Source: Mucor racemosus
Taxonomy: Eukaryota > Mucoromycota > Mucoromycetes > Mucorales > Mucoraceae
Length of the DNA: 64,000 bases
Reading direction: 5' to 3'
Assembly: GCA_027405735.1 (NCBI GenBank)
Contig: JAPEHQ010000011.1
Coordinates: 1,736,001-1,800,000, forward strand
The position numbers were made by a program, and so were the translations under genes. The first letter of the stretch is position 1; every line of letters begins with the position of its first letter. Shown here in pieces: positions 34,650 through 46,392 of the stretch. Below the pieces are notes generated by a model. The model was not told the DNA's origin, searched no databases, and saw only the letters and a program-made list of their open reading frames with translations.

Positions 34650-35880
34650 CAGAAAATTCGATTTTCATAGTTTTCAATCTTCAAAACTGAAGCGCTCCCC
34701 CCTCTTTTCTATAACTAGTCTCATAATAAACAACTTTTAGGATATACCTTAGACATCACTAGGCAGATATGAATTAGTTGCATTATGCTATCTACTTCTG
34801 AATTTATTTTATATTTCACGAAAGACTCAAAAAAGATAAAATTCACTGCTTTTTCCTTGAAAATTGGGTCTCACTTTTCATCCCTGCTCTACTTTTTTTT
34901 TCACTAAATAACACCAAGAAAAAATTATATGCCAATGTACCTGGAATGTTCAGCTTTAATCCAAAAATGAGTATCCGGAAATATCCTACTTTTTGCAGTT
35001 GGTATTAATTTTTGAGTGCTAATGTTTCAGATTTTTTACGTGTATTTCACTGCTAAAGGATTGAAAACTTTGAGGCTTCATATCTCTAGAAAAAATTAAG
35101 CTATACTAACACTTTTTAATAATAAAACTTACTTGTTTTGAAGCACTCTATAACATATTTTAGTATGAAAAAATTCTGAACATGTTTATTTTTTTTTCAT
35201 TTTTTTGACATTTTTTGTCGTCGATTTTATTATATTCGTTATATTGAATAGCATTTTTTTCGCATTCATTCCATTGACATTATTAAGCTCTACCGGACCC
35301 AATTTAGTTTTCTTCAAAATATTGATTTTTCGTGGAGATATCCTCAAAAACGTGTACAAAGAGATACCTTCGTTTCTAGCTTCAATTTTGCCTTATATAC
35401 CCTCGTCCCAAATTCTGAATTAGAAAAAAATTAGATAAAAATCTCCTTTTCTCTATGAAAAATGCAGCTAGAAGGCTCCACAATAGTTCGATCGATAGAT
35501 AGTATTTTTGTTCGTTATTTACATTATTTAAAAATAAAATATACTTATAAAAAGTGTTGTGTATTTTCAAAAAACCTCCAAAATTTCAATTGCATTTTAC
35601 ACAATATTTTATGCGAAACATTTTTTTTGAATTTTATTTAGATGGATGCAGAATTTAAAACTGTACAAAAATTATTCAATAGTCTAGGTCGACTTACTTT
35701 GCAGTTCATGAGCTATTAAACGATTTTGTTTTTTTTAGTCATTTTTCGATCGTTTTCACAACAAATCAATTTTAGAATCCAGATCATAGGTTCTAAGCTG
35801 TAATATGAACTATTATTTTGATTATCTCGGCGAAAAATTAATATTTTTCGCTGAAACAAAAAATGCAAAGTAGCATAGAA
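34650..35880 (+). repeat. Repeat E, copy 3 (left arm)
   Basis: Same orientation as 20803-21945, with CACTAAATAACACCAAGAAA near 34900 and ATCCGGAAATATCCTAC near 34970. Short ORFs in it mirror those of the right arm exactly and are not called as genes. The stretch 35881-36829 is AT-rich arm sequence that includes copies of the segments at 6598 and 59345. Confidence 0.8.
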
Positions 35881-36829
35881 TTGGATCTATCTTGCGAATA
35901 CAAAAAATTAATACGTCAATGTATATATTGAATTTTTTATAATCAATTTTAGGTCAGTAGACTTATATTCCAATATCAACTCTTCTATTTTTGGACAGAT
36001 ATCAATGGCCTATAGATGGAAGATAAATCTTTTTTGAAGATTTGACGTAATTCGACTCAATATTGGGCGAAAAATTTAAAAAACGTATGAAACCATCTGA
36101 AGTGTTGTTATAGTATTTGCATATATGAATGTACCTAAAATCGTAATTTAAACATGGCAATAAACTATACCTTAACATATTTAGTATATGAGTGCCATAA
36201 AAACACTATAATAAATGATAACACTGATAATCACATTAAGCTAAGTTCGGATGATGATAATCTAGGCGTATGATAATGAAAGATAGAAAATAAAGAAGAT
36301 TAATAATCAGCGTTGCTAAGAGCAACTAAAGGCTTCAGGCTGATAATCTAAATATATCTTAATCTAATTACATTACCGTTATAAATGAGGATTGACATTA
36401 AAATTTAGTACGAAAACACCACCACCGTTCTAAAAAGAGTATGTAAGCAGGTCCTTAGATCAATATGCAGTAAATAACGATGTTGTTTACAAAAACAAAA
36501 CAAAAATATAAAAATAAAAGCAGTAGAAATAAAATTATAATCAGCTAAAGATTTATTATAAAGGATTTCTGAAGATTCAAAATAATTGAAAAAAAATGTG
36601 CAGAATTATAGATTCTGTCCATGTGCATGACATTAATACCATGTATGCATAATAGTAGAATTGCCCATAAGTCATGTATCAACTGGATCTCTTCTTTGAT
36701 TTGATTTACCACCATGTCCTGGTTAAAGGGAGCATCATGGAATATTATTAATCAAAAGTGAGCTCTCCAAATGCTGGCCAGAGTCATAAGAATAGTCATA
36801 ATAGGTGCAGTAGTATAGGTTTTAGAGAC

Positions 36830-37085
36830 ATATTGCACTTCTATAAAGTCTAGGGTGAAGTAGGCATGTATTATATCTTCCACTGATACCGTGGGCCATA
36901 GAAATTTGAAAATAATGTTCTTCCATATTAACGCTTTAGGTGGGCAGAGAAATAGTAGATGTTCAGCGTTTTTTTTTTTGAGTTTTTACAAACAATACAA
37001 GTTGGGGAATCAATGATCTTGAAATAGTGGACAATGGATTTGTGCTGTATTGGCCTTGTCGGAAAACACTATAAAATATTTCTTT
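36830..37085 (-). pseudogene. LINE zinc-finger fragment (left arm)
   Basis: On the minus strand this translates in shifted frames to a zf-RVT-like end of a non-LTR reverse transcriptase: PTCIVCKNSKK, then after a frameshift in an A run NAEHLLFLCPPKALIWKN (C-x2-C ... H-x4-C). It also has an internal stop. It is a relic of a LINE different from, or diverged from, the copy at 8925-11265. Confidence 0.6.
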
Positions 37086-37224
37086 GTACAAGTTTCAAAG
37101 AGAGTGCCCAAAAGTACTTTCAATTCATCCCAGGTATGGCGGAGCAATGTGCCGTGGCGCAAGCTCTTCTAAAGGATATCGTTGTAAATGTGTGAGCAAT
37201 ATTGGTGTTGTATTCCGCCTACTA

Positions 37225-37725
37225 GTATCATACATTATCACCTTCTACAGTATCAATACATCTTACAATCTATTGACTACGACATGTATTGAAGTGCAAG
37301 TCTTGATATCGGATATAAGAAACTCCTAACGTATCAAGTTTAATCCAGTAATTACCAAGAACGCTTTGACCTCAATTATGACACCACATTATTTCATCCC
37401 AGCAGTTAACCAATCAAGTAGTTATCAAATCAACATCCAAGCATATTTAGCGCAGCATTAAAACAAGACAACTCACAAGCTCTGCAAGAACGGTTAAATT
37501 ATGATTGATCCATTTCAATCCATAGATTACTATCAAACAGATCCAATGGTTTAATAGTGCCTTAAATTACATCTCAGGATCTCAATGTCAAATCAATATA
37601 AAAGGCCATACTTTTACATCTAAATAAACGATATCTTGTTTTTATTATACAGTTGAATAACTGATTAATTACTCATTCTTTTATAATTGTATTCTTTTTT
37701 AAGTACTATTTATCAATCCTGAAAA
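37225..37725 (+). repeat. Repeat block B, left-arm copy
   Basis: Reads GTATCAATACATCTTACAAT near its start and TTGATCCATTTCAATCC in the middle, without the 512-bp insertion seen at 60260-60771, and therefore serves as the empty site for that insertion. Confidence 0.8.
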
Positions 37726-37830
37726 TATACGACAATTGGCTCGTTCAGTAGGGAAAATTGTTTAATAAATGGTAAGAAATCAACGGTGCTATGCTCTGTT
37801 GTATCGGCTATATCGGTAGCTACATCCGTT

Positions 37831-38220
37831 TCAGAGGGGGCAGTCTTGTATCAGTCTTGTTATGTAAGGCTTTAACCGAATTAATTCATCTTGAATTTGC
37901 TTCAACAGTTTTTTACTAGCTTGTCGATGAGATTGCTCAATATTGTTTCTAATCGGGATAACCTTGAGTTGTATATTCAATGGGTCATTTGAGTATATAT
38001 CACCAGCTGTCATAGACTTGACACGGACAGGTAGTTTAGGAACCAAGGGAGTAACTTGCAAAACTACCTTCAGTGGTAATATCCTCGCTGCAGTCTTGGT
38101 AATTTCTACATCTTCAAATTTCCGGGGAATGTTATTAATGGAGCGATATATCATGTCAACCGTGGTTGTCCGTTTTTTGTACATTCCAGAAGCTCTACTA
38201 GCAGGAAGCAGCAATGCCAT
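37831..38220 (-). CDS. Hypothetical 129-aa protein (left arm copy)
   Basis: An ATG-to-stop frame of 129 codons identical to 44053-44442. The peptide is basic (KKRTTTVDMIYRS, ARILPLKVVL) with a helical C terminus (ASKKLLKQIQDELIRLKPYI). It has no signal peptide, TM segment or recognised domain. A stop follows a run of five C. One base fewer there would read on through about 37 further codons (SETDVATDIADTTEHS...) to a stop near the TATTTTCAGG junction. The ORF probably lost its end by a 1-nt indel, or the site frameshifts. TATA-like TATATATAAA precedes the ATG. It could be a captured host gene fragment or an element-encoded protein. Confidence 0.45.
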   Translation of the reverse strand: MALLLPASRASGMYKKRTTTVDMIYRSINNIPRKFEDVEITKTAARILPLKVVLQVTPLVPKLPVRVKSMTAGDIYSNDPLNIQLKVIPIRNNIEQSHRQASKKLLKQIQDELIRLKPYITRLIQDCPL

Positions 38221-38449
38221 TTATATATATTGACTATGGTTAAGATTGAATATATTATTATATAAATATCATTTCCTCCAATTTGGTCTGGTAATCAAGA
38301 AATACGTCCAACAATACAGTAGTAAATAACAATATTTGATCTTAGAATGCGGTTAAAAAAATAAAAATATCAGCTTCTAATATAGACTGCTACTTACATT
38401 AAAAATATTAGTCCCTTATGTTAGCATGCGCATTCAGATAAAAGAAAAG

Positions 38450-39534
38450 AATACCAGATTGATAGTCTGATATCCCTTATCAAATGGTAAATCATATCTT
38501 TGGAATATGAAAACAAAAAGAGAGAAACATACTTAGAAGAGGATTTTTAAGGCTTTACATTATTTAGTGCAATTAAAACCTTGCTAAATTGCTCATTTCA
38601 GCCAATGTAAAAGCAACATTACAGCACAGGCACCATAAACTAAACAAAATAGGCAATAACCAGTAACCGTTATTATAGAAACATACATTTTTCTATCAGA
38701 AAACCCGTCTGTCATATTATAAACTTGTTAAAAAATTACAAAAGCGAGCCCGCATAGCAAGATCGAACAGCTAAGTCTCCTCTTATACTGTGGTATATAT
38801 CTAAGTTTTTAGTAAAAAAGCATTTTTTTCAAACTTTTCTTATATTTAACCACGTACAATCTGAAAATTCAGACTTTGTAGCGGACATTTTCGGGACTCA
38901 TTTTATCCTTACTAACACTCATGATTTTGATCAAAAAACAGAAAAATCGATTTTTGATACCAAAATCAACGTTTAAATGTACTACATTGTGAGAGAAAAT
39001 TGTAGCTATAACTAATACGCATTTTATAAAAGCTTAATATTAAAAGTTAAGTAATGAAACTTTGCACTTTTGGCCCAAAAATGGTTTTTTGGTTTAAGGA
39101 TTTTCATGTAATATTTTGCAATAAAAATATTTATTATTTTTTATTGAGCAAATAGAGCGCTAAATTCTGTATATGTGTATATTTTTTGTTTTTATAATTG
39201 GTAGTATAATTAACTCTACATTTGCAAAACCAGAAAAAAAAATTAAAAAATGTCAAAATTGATGATCTGGACAAAAATAATTTTTGAAATTAATATTCCG
39301 CTTATAAGCCTTGTAAGTCTTAAAAATAAGAAATTTTATAATACTTGAGAACTTTTTCAAGAATGTACGATGCTGTATCCACTTGATTCAAGCTTATTAC
39401 TGTGAATATTTATATACGTTAATATTATGTGGTAGTTTATTTGATGATAATATAGTCTTACTTTATAATTATTGCGCTAGAGATAGCGTACATTAAGTTT
39501 TAGTCTTACCTCCTCTCCAATAATATCATAAATA
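38450..39534 (+). repeat. Repeat block A, left-arm copy
   Basis: Parallel to 1-1079 with many single-base differences. At its 3' end it meets the dynein-derived fragment exactly at a splice-donor-like TTAC (GTAAG on the minus strand). Confidence 0.85.
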
Positions 39535-39770
39535 TAAACATGGCCATCACTGAGACCTATTGCCACCTTTTTACCCTCTTTATCCCAAGTCAATTAATTC
39601 AATGCTTTACCAGAACCAACTTAAGTGCTTACAAATCGTTCCTCGGTATTTGCATTCAAATTCCATAAATCAAATTAACTGGTTCCATTTTCCATTTACA
39701 GTAGTATCAAACGTATCATCAGCACGCCTTCTGATAAATGTCAATCTAAACTTAGAAATATCCCATTGTC
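39535..39770 (-). pseudogene. Dynein intermediate chain fragment, copy b
   Basis: Minus-strand reading, after stops, gives DTTVNG..., LWNLNANTEE-like sequence, then LTWDKEGKKVAIGLSDGHVY and IYDI, ending at GAGGAG next to GTAAGA. It is the C-terminal WD40 part of cytoplasmic dynein intermediate chain. The inner end of the left inverted-repeat arm (39595) cuts through it, so only its 3' half is duplicated in the right arm. Confidence 0.65.
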
Positions 39771-42677
39771 TTTGTTATATAGTAATAAGCTATTATGAAA
39801 AGCTTAATTTTTACTAACACAGCAATTAAATAAAAAAACAAGGTAATACTAATAGCATATGGCGAGTATTTAAGATCGAAGTAAGTTTGATGAAATGCTG
39901 CTTTTAAACCCTTTTAAAAATCCCGAAGCAAACACAACGTCGTGGTCCTGTAATTCCTATCCATCAAAAGGTTGCGATTTTCACTACACAATAAATGCAC
40001 CTTTTATCTATCTTGACCTTGATGTATATTGTTGGGTTTCAGCTTTTTCCAGTTTTATTTTCTCTAATTCATTAACTTCCAGTTATATTGAAGGATGATT
40101 TGCAGCACTGCCAAAAAAAAAAGAATGAACGCTTCAAGAGTTTTCTACATATCAAATTATGCAATTTAGTAGTAATTATTGCACTTAATTATAATTTTTG
40201 GACTTACTGATGTTAATCAGAATTATTAGCAATTTCATTTAAAAAAAGTAAGCTTTGCTTTATACATGTATATTCACCCATTCAATAAATGACATTTCAT
40301 TTATTATCCGTTATATCAATCAACCAACTTCATCTTGATTTGATACACTTGACAATTAAGTGCCTAAATTACACTTGAGCCACCAGGTATCGCCACAAAA
40401 AAATCTCGTACAGGTCAAAAAATCATCACAATTTGGATCATTTTTTTGTGTTCATAGATCTGAGCTCTCTCAAACATTCATAGATCTCCGCATAAACCAT
40501 ATCTCTATCTGTTGTTCAATTCAACTGAAATACACTAAACGCCAACGTCGCACTCAATAAAACACCTGACTTTATTTCGAGTCAATACAACTAACATAAT
40601 GCTAGTTCAGAATCAACAACAGTTGAATCAGATAAATGTGAGATTAGACGACCCCTTTTAATAATAGCAGTTTTGCGTACCACCATGAGCTAATAATGGA
40701 CCGTTATTATACATACGCTAATCAAGGATGGTGAGGAACCTCTAATGGACAAAAGGGTCGGTTAGTAGTATAAACAAAATATTAAAATTATCCAATAAAT
40801 AAAGCAATTGAATGAGAAAGAGATGATAATCCATGCAAATTAGTATAATAGAATTACTTCAAGCGTTTTGAACTAAATACGCCTTTACTTTTGACCTATA
40901 AACATTGATTTATTAGTAAAATTAATTAACAAGCTAATAAGTAATGATTATGATGTATCTTTGACAGTTGGTAGTCGTATACAAGAAAACGTCTTGTTTT
41001 TCTCTTTTTGGCCGCTGGTAATTAAACACAAACAAATGTTCTTTAGAAATTAAATGGAATAACATGAGTTTATTGATTCCTTCAAATCAAGTCAATACTA
41101 TACATACTTTTATAATCATCAATTTTGCAGCAAGTAGATATCAATTTTAGACCAAAAAAACATTGGTGATAATAACGTAGACGTTAAAACAAAATAACTA
41201 AGTCTTGTTGGATGCTTTTTTTGTTTTAGAAAAATATTATAACGCGCCCTAACATTAACAGTTAATAATTCATTTCCAAATAAAAATAGGAAAAACATGT
41301 ACTTGTGCCTGCTACTTGATTTCAGTTTATAAAGAAACTTGGTGTTTTTATTGTAGTTTTAAACATAAATAAAAGATCCCAGGAAAGAGTGGGAAGAAGA
41401 AAGAAAAATAATCCTAAATCAGTCGATTTTGTGTGCTACTGCAATAAAATTGAAGTAATTTTATAAAAATGAAAAATAAATAAAAAAAGAAAAGCGTTGA
41501 TAAATACAATTATAGTCTTTCCACGGTTTTATTATGATTAAAAGAAATCTGATGAAAAAGAATGTTATCTTCATAAAGTATGCTATATTTATAAGAATTG
41601 TAAAATAGTGGATGTTTGTGTGTTGATGTGTTGATGCCTATTTTACAGGTGTTCAATCATAATGTCTTTTATTGACATTCTTTTACAAAATACTTGGTTG
41701 AGATGTTGATACTTTGTTTGTTGATATGATAGAATATCATTAGACGGATGTTGATCTTTCCACATTCCAGTTATAATCTAAAATGCAACTGAGCTTATTT
41801 TTATGGGATGTGATTCCTTATCTAGTGTTATATCAAAATCTAGATATAGCGCTACAGTAGTCGTATTATCAGGATATTGTTACTGTTACACTATTAATAG
41901 CTGCTGTATCACTTGATAATCTCTTCTATATATAATCTCATTCTTTACATTGAATAAAACTACACCTTTTACTCTTGTCTAATTCTTATTAGTTTTGGTA
42001 AAGCATCTAGAATTACTGCAACTGCGATTTTATGAGCAGGAATTTTGGAATATATTATTAATGCAAAATAAGTACAGCTTTATATCATAGGTGCCGTGTT
42101 GTAGAGGGTTGTATTTTTATCAGGGATACTTTCTTTTACAGGCACTAGCAATATAGAGTTTTCTCGTTATGCTTATTAGGATCTGATTGGAACTCAGTCC
42201 TTATGGTGCGAGATTCAGGTACGAATCGAAATCATTTATTTTTCTGAAATGACAATGGCGACTTTGGTCTATAAAAGGTGTCATTTCATTGCAGCTACAA
42301 ACAGAAATTTACAAAAGCATAGATACTTTTGGTGTTGCCAAACAGGTTGTTATCGTTGTTCCCATTGGGTCTCCGAAAGAAGAACATGGGCAGAACTCTT
42401 TCAAACACCAAATTTCAAACTGATATACAGTATCTTGCCAATAAGACAACCCTGTTGAATCAGAGTAACTCACATCTACTTTAAACCATTCAAATTATCT
42501 TCGTTATTAATTATGTTATGATTGAAATACTTTAGTAACTTTATTAAAAAACTTTGATCTCATTGCTCTGCTTATCTAGGCTGCCTGATCTGCATAAAAG
42601 TTTTCATTCCGCCCATCTGTGCAGATCACTATGTCCATGGGAAGCATAGCTCGGCCGTAGTGAAGCACTGATAAATA
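39596..42677. other. Spacer between inverted-repeat arms
   Basis: About 3.1 kb unique to the centre of the inverted repeat. Its first 500 bases continue the repeat copy of the left arm (rest of the dynein fragment and part of block C at 39845-40100). The remainder is AT-rich with no gene I can support. Small frames at 40360 and 42249 lack family motifs. Confidence 0.6.
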
Positions 42678-42764
42678 AATTGACTTGGGATAAAGAGGGT
42701 AAAAAGGTGGCAATAGGTCTCAGTGATGGCCATGTTTATATTTATGATATTATTGGAGAGGAGG
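42650..42764 (+). pseudogene. Dynein intermediate chain fragment, copy c
   Basis: The clearest reading: EALINKLTWDKEGKKVAIG then LSDGHVYIYDIIGEE without a stop, ending GAGGAG followed by a GTAAGA donor at 42764. The upstream exon part is missing because the arm begins at 42678. Family assignment rests on the conserved ALNKL.W...G..VAIG..DGHVYIYD run typical of dynein intermediate chains. Confidence 0.7.
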
Positions 42765-43830
42765 TAAGACTAAAACTTAATGTACGCTATCTCTAGCGCA
42801 ATAATTATAAAGTAAGACTATATTATCATCAAATAAACTACCACATAATATTAACGTATATAAATATTCACAGTAATAAGCTTGAATCAAGTGGATACAG
42901 CATCGTACATTCTTGAAAAAGTTCTCAAGTATTATAAAATTTCTTATTTTTAAGACTTACAAGGCTTATAAGCGGAATATTAATTTCAAAAATTATTTTT
43001 GTCCAGATCATCAATTTTGACATTTTTTAATTTTTTTTTCTGGTTTTGCAAATGTAGAGTTAATTATACTACCAATTATAAAAACAAAAAATATACACAT
43101 ATACAGAATTTAGCGCTCTATTTGCTCAATAAAAAATAATAAATATTTTTATTGCAAAATATTACATGAAAATCCTTAAACCAAAAAACCATTTTTGGGC
43201 CAAAAGTGCAAAGTTTCATTACTTAACTTTTAATATTAAGCTTTTATAAAATGCGTATTAGTTATAGCTACAATTTTCTCTCACAATGTAGTACATTTAA
43301 ACGTTGATTTTGGTATCAAAAATCGATTTTTCTGTTTTTTGATCAAAATCATGAGTGTTAGTAAGGATAAAATGAGTCCCGAAAATGTCCGCTACAAAGT
43401 CTGAATTTTCAGATTGTACGTGGTTAAATATAAGAAAAGTTTGAAAAAAATGCTTTTTTACTAAAAACTTAGATATATACCACAGTATAAGAGGAGACTT
43501 AGCTGTTCGATCTTGCTATGCGGGCTCGCTTTTGTAATTTTTTAACAAGTTTATAATATGACAGACGGGTTTTCTGATAGAAAAATGTATGTTTCTATAA
43601 TAACGGTTACTGGTTATTGCCTATTTTGTTTAGTTTATGGTGCCTGTGCTGTAATGTTGCTTTTACATTGGCTGAAATGAGCAATTTAGCAAGGTTTTAA
43701 TTGCACTAAATAATGTAAAGCCTTAAAAATCCTCTTCTAAGTATGTTTCTCTCTTTTTGTTTTCATATTCCAAAGATATGATTTACCATTTGATAAGGGA
43801 TATCAGACTATCAATCTGGTATTCTTTTCT
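42765..43830 (-). repeat. Repeat block A, right-arm copy
   Basis: Reverse orientation of block A beginning immediately after the dynein-exon splice donor. Same landmarks as the left-arm copy. Confidence 0.85.
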
Positions 43831-44052
43831 TTTATCTGAATGCGCATGCTAACATAAGGGACTAATATTTTTAATGTAAGTAGCAGTCTATATTAGAAGC
43901 TGATATTTTTATTTTTTTAACCGCATTCTAAGATCAAATATTGTTATTTACTACTGTATTGTTGGACGTATTTCTTGATTACCAGACCAAATTGGAGGAA
44001 ATGATATTTATATAATAATATATTCAATCTTAACCATAGTCAATATATATAA

Positions 44053-44442
44053 ATGGCATTGCTGCTTCCTGCTAGTAGAGCTTCTGGAATGTACAAAAAA
44101 CGGACAACCACGGTTGACATGATATATCGCTCCATTAATAACATTCCCCGGAAATTTGAAGATGTAGAAATTACCAAGACTGCAGCGAGGATATTACCAC
44201 TGAAGGTAGTTTTGCAAGTTACTCCCTTGGTTCCTAAACTACCTGTCCGTGTCAAGTCTATGACAGCTGGTGATATATACTCAAATGACCCATTGAATAT
44301 ACAACTCAAGGTTATCCCGATTAGAAACAATATTGAGCAATCTCATCGACAAGCTAGTAAAAAACTGTTGAAGCAAATTCAAGATGAATTAATTCGGTTA
44401 AAGCCTTACATAACAAGACTGATACAAGACTGCCCCCTCTGA
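44053..44442 (+). CDS. Hypothetical 129-aa protein (right arm copy)
   Basis: Identical in sequence to the left-arm ORF, including the five-C run and stop at its end and the upstream TATA-like sequence. An overlapping frame continues from about 44436 to the stop near 44558. That both arms keep the same frame and the same break shows that the break predates or was copied with the duplication. No function is assigned. Confidence 0.45.
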   Translation: MALLLPASRASGMYKKRTTTVDMIYRSINNIPRKFEDVEITKTAARILPLKVVLQVTPLVPKLPVRVKSMTAGDIYSNDPLNIQLKVIPIRNNIEQSHRQASKKLLKQIQDELIRLKPYITRLIQDCPL

Positions 44443-44547
44443 AACGGATGTAGCTACCGATATAGCCGATACAACAGAGCATAGCACCGTTGATTTCTTA
44501 CCATTTATTAAACAATTTTCCCTACTGAACGAGCCAATTGTCGTATA

Positions 44548-45050
44548 TTTTCAGGATTGATAAATAGTACTTAAAAAAGAATACAATTATAAAAGAATGA
44601 GTAATTAATCAGTTATTCAACTGTATAATAAAAACAAGATATCGTTTATTTAGATGTAAAAGTATGGCCTTTTATATTGATTTGACATTGAGATCCTGAG
44701 ATGTAATTTAAGGCACTATTAAACCATTGGATCTGTTTGATAGTAATCTATGGATTGAAATGGATCAATCATAATTTAACCGTTCTTGCAGAGCTTGTGA
44801 GTTGTCTTGTTTCAATGCTGCGCTAAATATGCTTGGATGTTGATTTGATAACTACTTGATTGGTTAACTGCTGGGATGAAATAATGTGGTGTCATAATTG
44901 AGGTCAAAGCGTTCTTGGTAATTACTGGATTAAACTTGATACGTTAGGAGTTTCTTATATCCGATATCAAGACTTGCACTTCAATACATGTCGTAGTCAA
45001 TAGATTGTAAGATGTATTGATACTGTAGAAGGTGATAATGTATGATACTA
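44548..45050 (-). repeat. Repeat block B, right-arm copy
   Basis: Mirror of 37225-37725. It starts at the TATTTTCAGG junction shared with copies at 2673 and 61010. Confidence 0.8.
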
Positions 45051-45189
45051 GTAGGCGGAATACAACACCAATATTGCTCACACATTTACAACGATATCCT
45101 TTAGAAGAGCTTGCGCCACGGCACATTGCTCCGCCATACCTGGGATGAATTGAAAGTACTTTTGGGCACTCTCTTTGAAACTTGTACAA

Positions 45190-45445
45190 AGAAATATTTT
45201 ATAGTGTTTTCCGACAAGGCCAATACAGCACAAATCCATTGTCCACTATTTCAAGATCATTGATTCCCCAACTTGTATTGTTTGTAAAAACTCAAAAAAA
45301 AAAACGCTGAACATCTACTATTTCTCTGCCCACCTAAAGCGTTAATATGGAAGAACATTATTTTCAAATTTCTATGGCCCACGGTATCAGTGGAAGATAT
45401 AATACATGCCTACTTCACCCTAGACTTTATAGAAGTGCAATATGT
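45190..45445 (+). pseudogene. LINE zinc-finger fragment (right arm)
   Basis: Plus-strand mirror of 36830-37085: PTCIVCKNSKK, an A-run frameshift, then NAEHLLFLCPP. It carries the same disruptions. Confidence 0.6.
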
Positions 45446-46392
45446 CTCTAAAACCTATACTACTGCACCTATTATGACTATTCTTATGACTCTGGCCAGC
45501 ATTTGGAGAGCTCACTTTTGATTAATAATATTCCATGATGCTCCCTTTAACCAGGACATGGTGGTAAATCAAATCAAAGAAGAGATCCAGTTGATACATG
45601 ACTTATGGGCAATTCTACTATTATGCATACATGGTATTAATGTCATGCACATGAACAGAATCTATAATTCTGCACATTTTTTTTCAATTATTTTGAATCT
45701 TCAGAAATCCTTTATAATAAATCTTTAGCTGATTATAATTTTATTTCTACTGCTTTTATTTTTATATTTTTGTTTTGTTTTTGTAAACAACATCGTTATT
45801 TACTGCATATTGATCTAAGGACCTGCTTACATACTCTTTTTAGAACGGTGGTGGTGTTTTCGTACTAAATTTTAATGTCAATCCTCATTTATAACGGTAA
45901 TGTAATTAGATTAAGATATATTTAGATTATCAGCCTGAAGCCTTTAGTTGCTCTTAGCAACGCTGATTATTAATCTTCTTTATTTTCTATCTTTCATTAT
46001 CATACGCCTAGATTATCATCATCCGAACTTAGCTTAATGTGATTATCAGTGTTATCATTTATTATAGTGTTTTTATGGCACTCATATACTAAATATGTTA
46101 AGGTATAGTTTATTGCCATGTTTAAATTACGATTTTAGGTACATTCATATATGCAAATACTATAACAACACTTCAGATGGTTTCATACGTTTTTTAAATT
46201 TTTCGCCCAATATTGAGTCGAATTACGTCAAATCTTCAAAAAAGATTTATCTTCCATCTATAGGCCATTGATATCTGTCCAAAAATAGAAGAGTTGATAT
46301 TGGAATATAAGTCTACTGACCTAAAATTGATTATAAAAAATTCAATATATACATTGACGTATTAATTTTTTGTATTCGCAAGATAGATCCAA

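Larger units (their letters stand above)
34650..39595 (+). repeat. Left arm of 13-kb inverted repeat
   Basis: About 4.95 kb that reappears in reverse at 42678-47620. Paired positions sum to 82273 over most of the arm, for example the ORF at 37831-38220 with 44053-44442. Only rare mismatches and small homopolymer indels were noticed, mainly near the outer end. The arm holds repeat E, a LINE zinc-finger relic, block B, a 129-codon ORF, block A and part of a dynein-derived exon, so a composite of repeats was duplicated as a unit. Confidence 0.93.
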
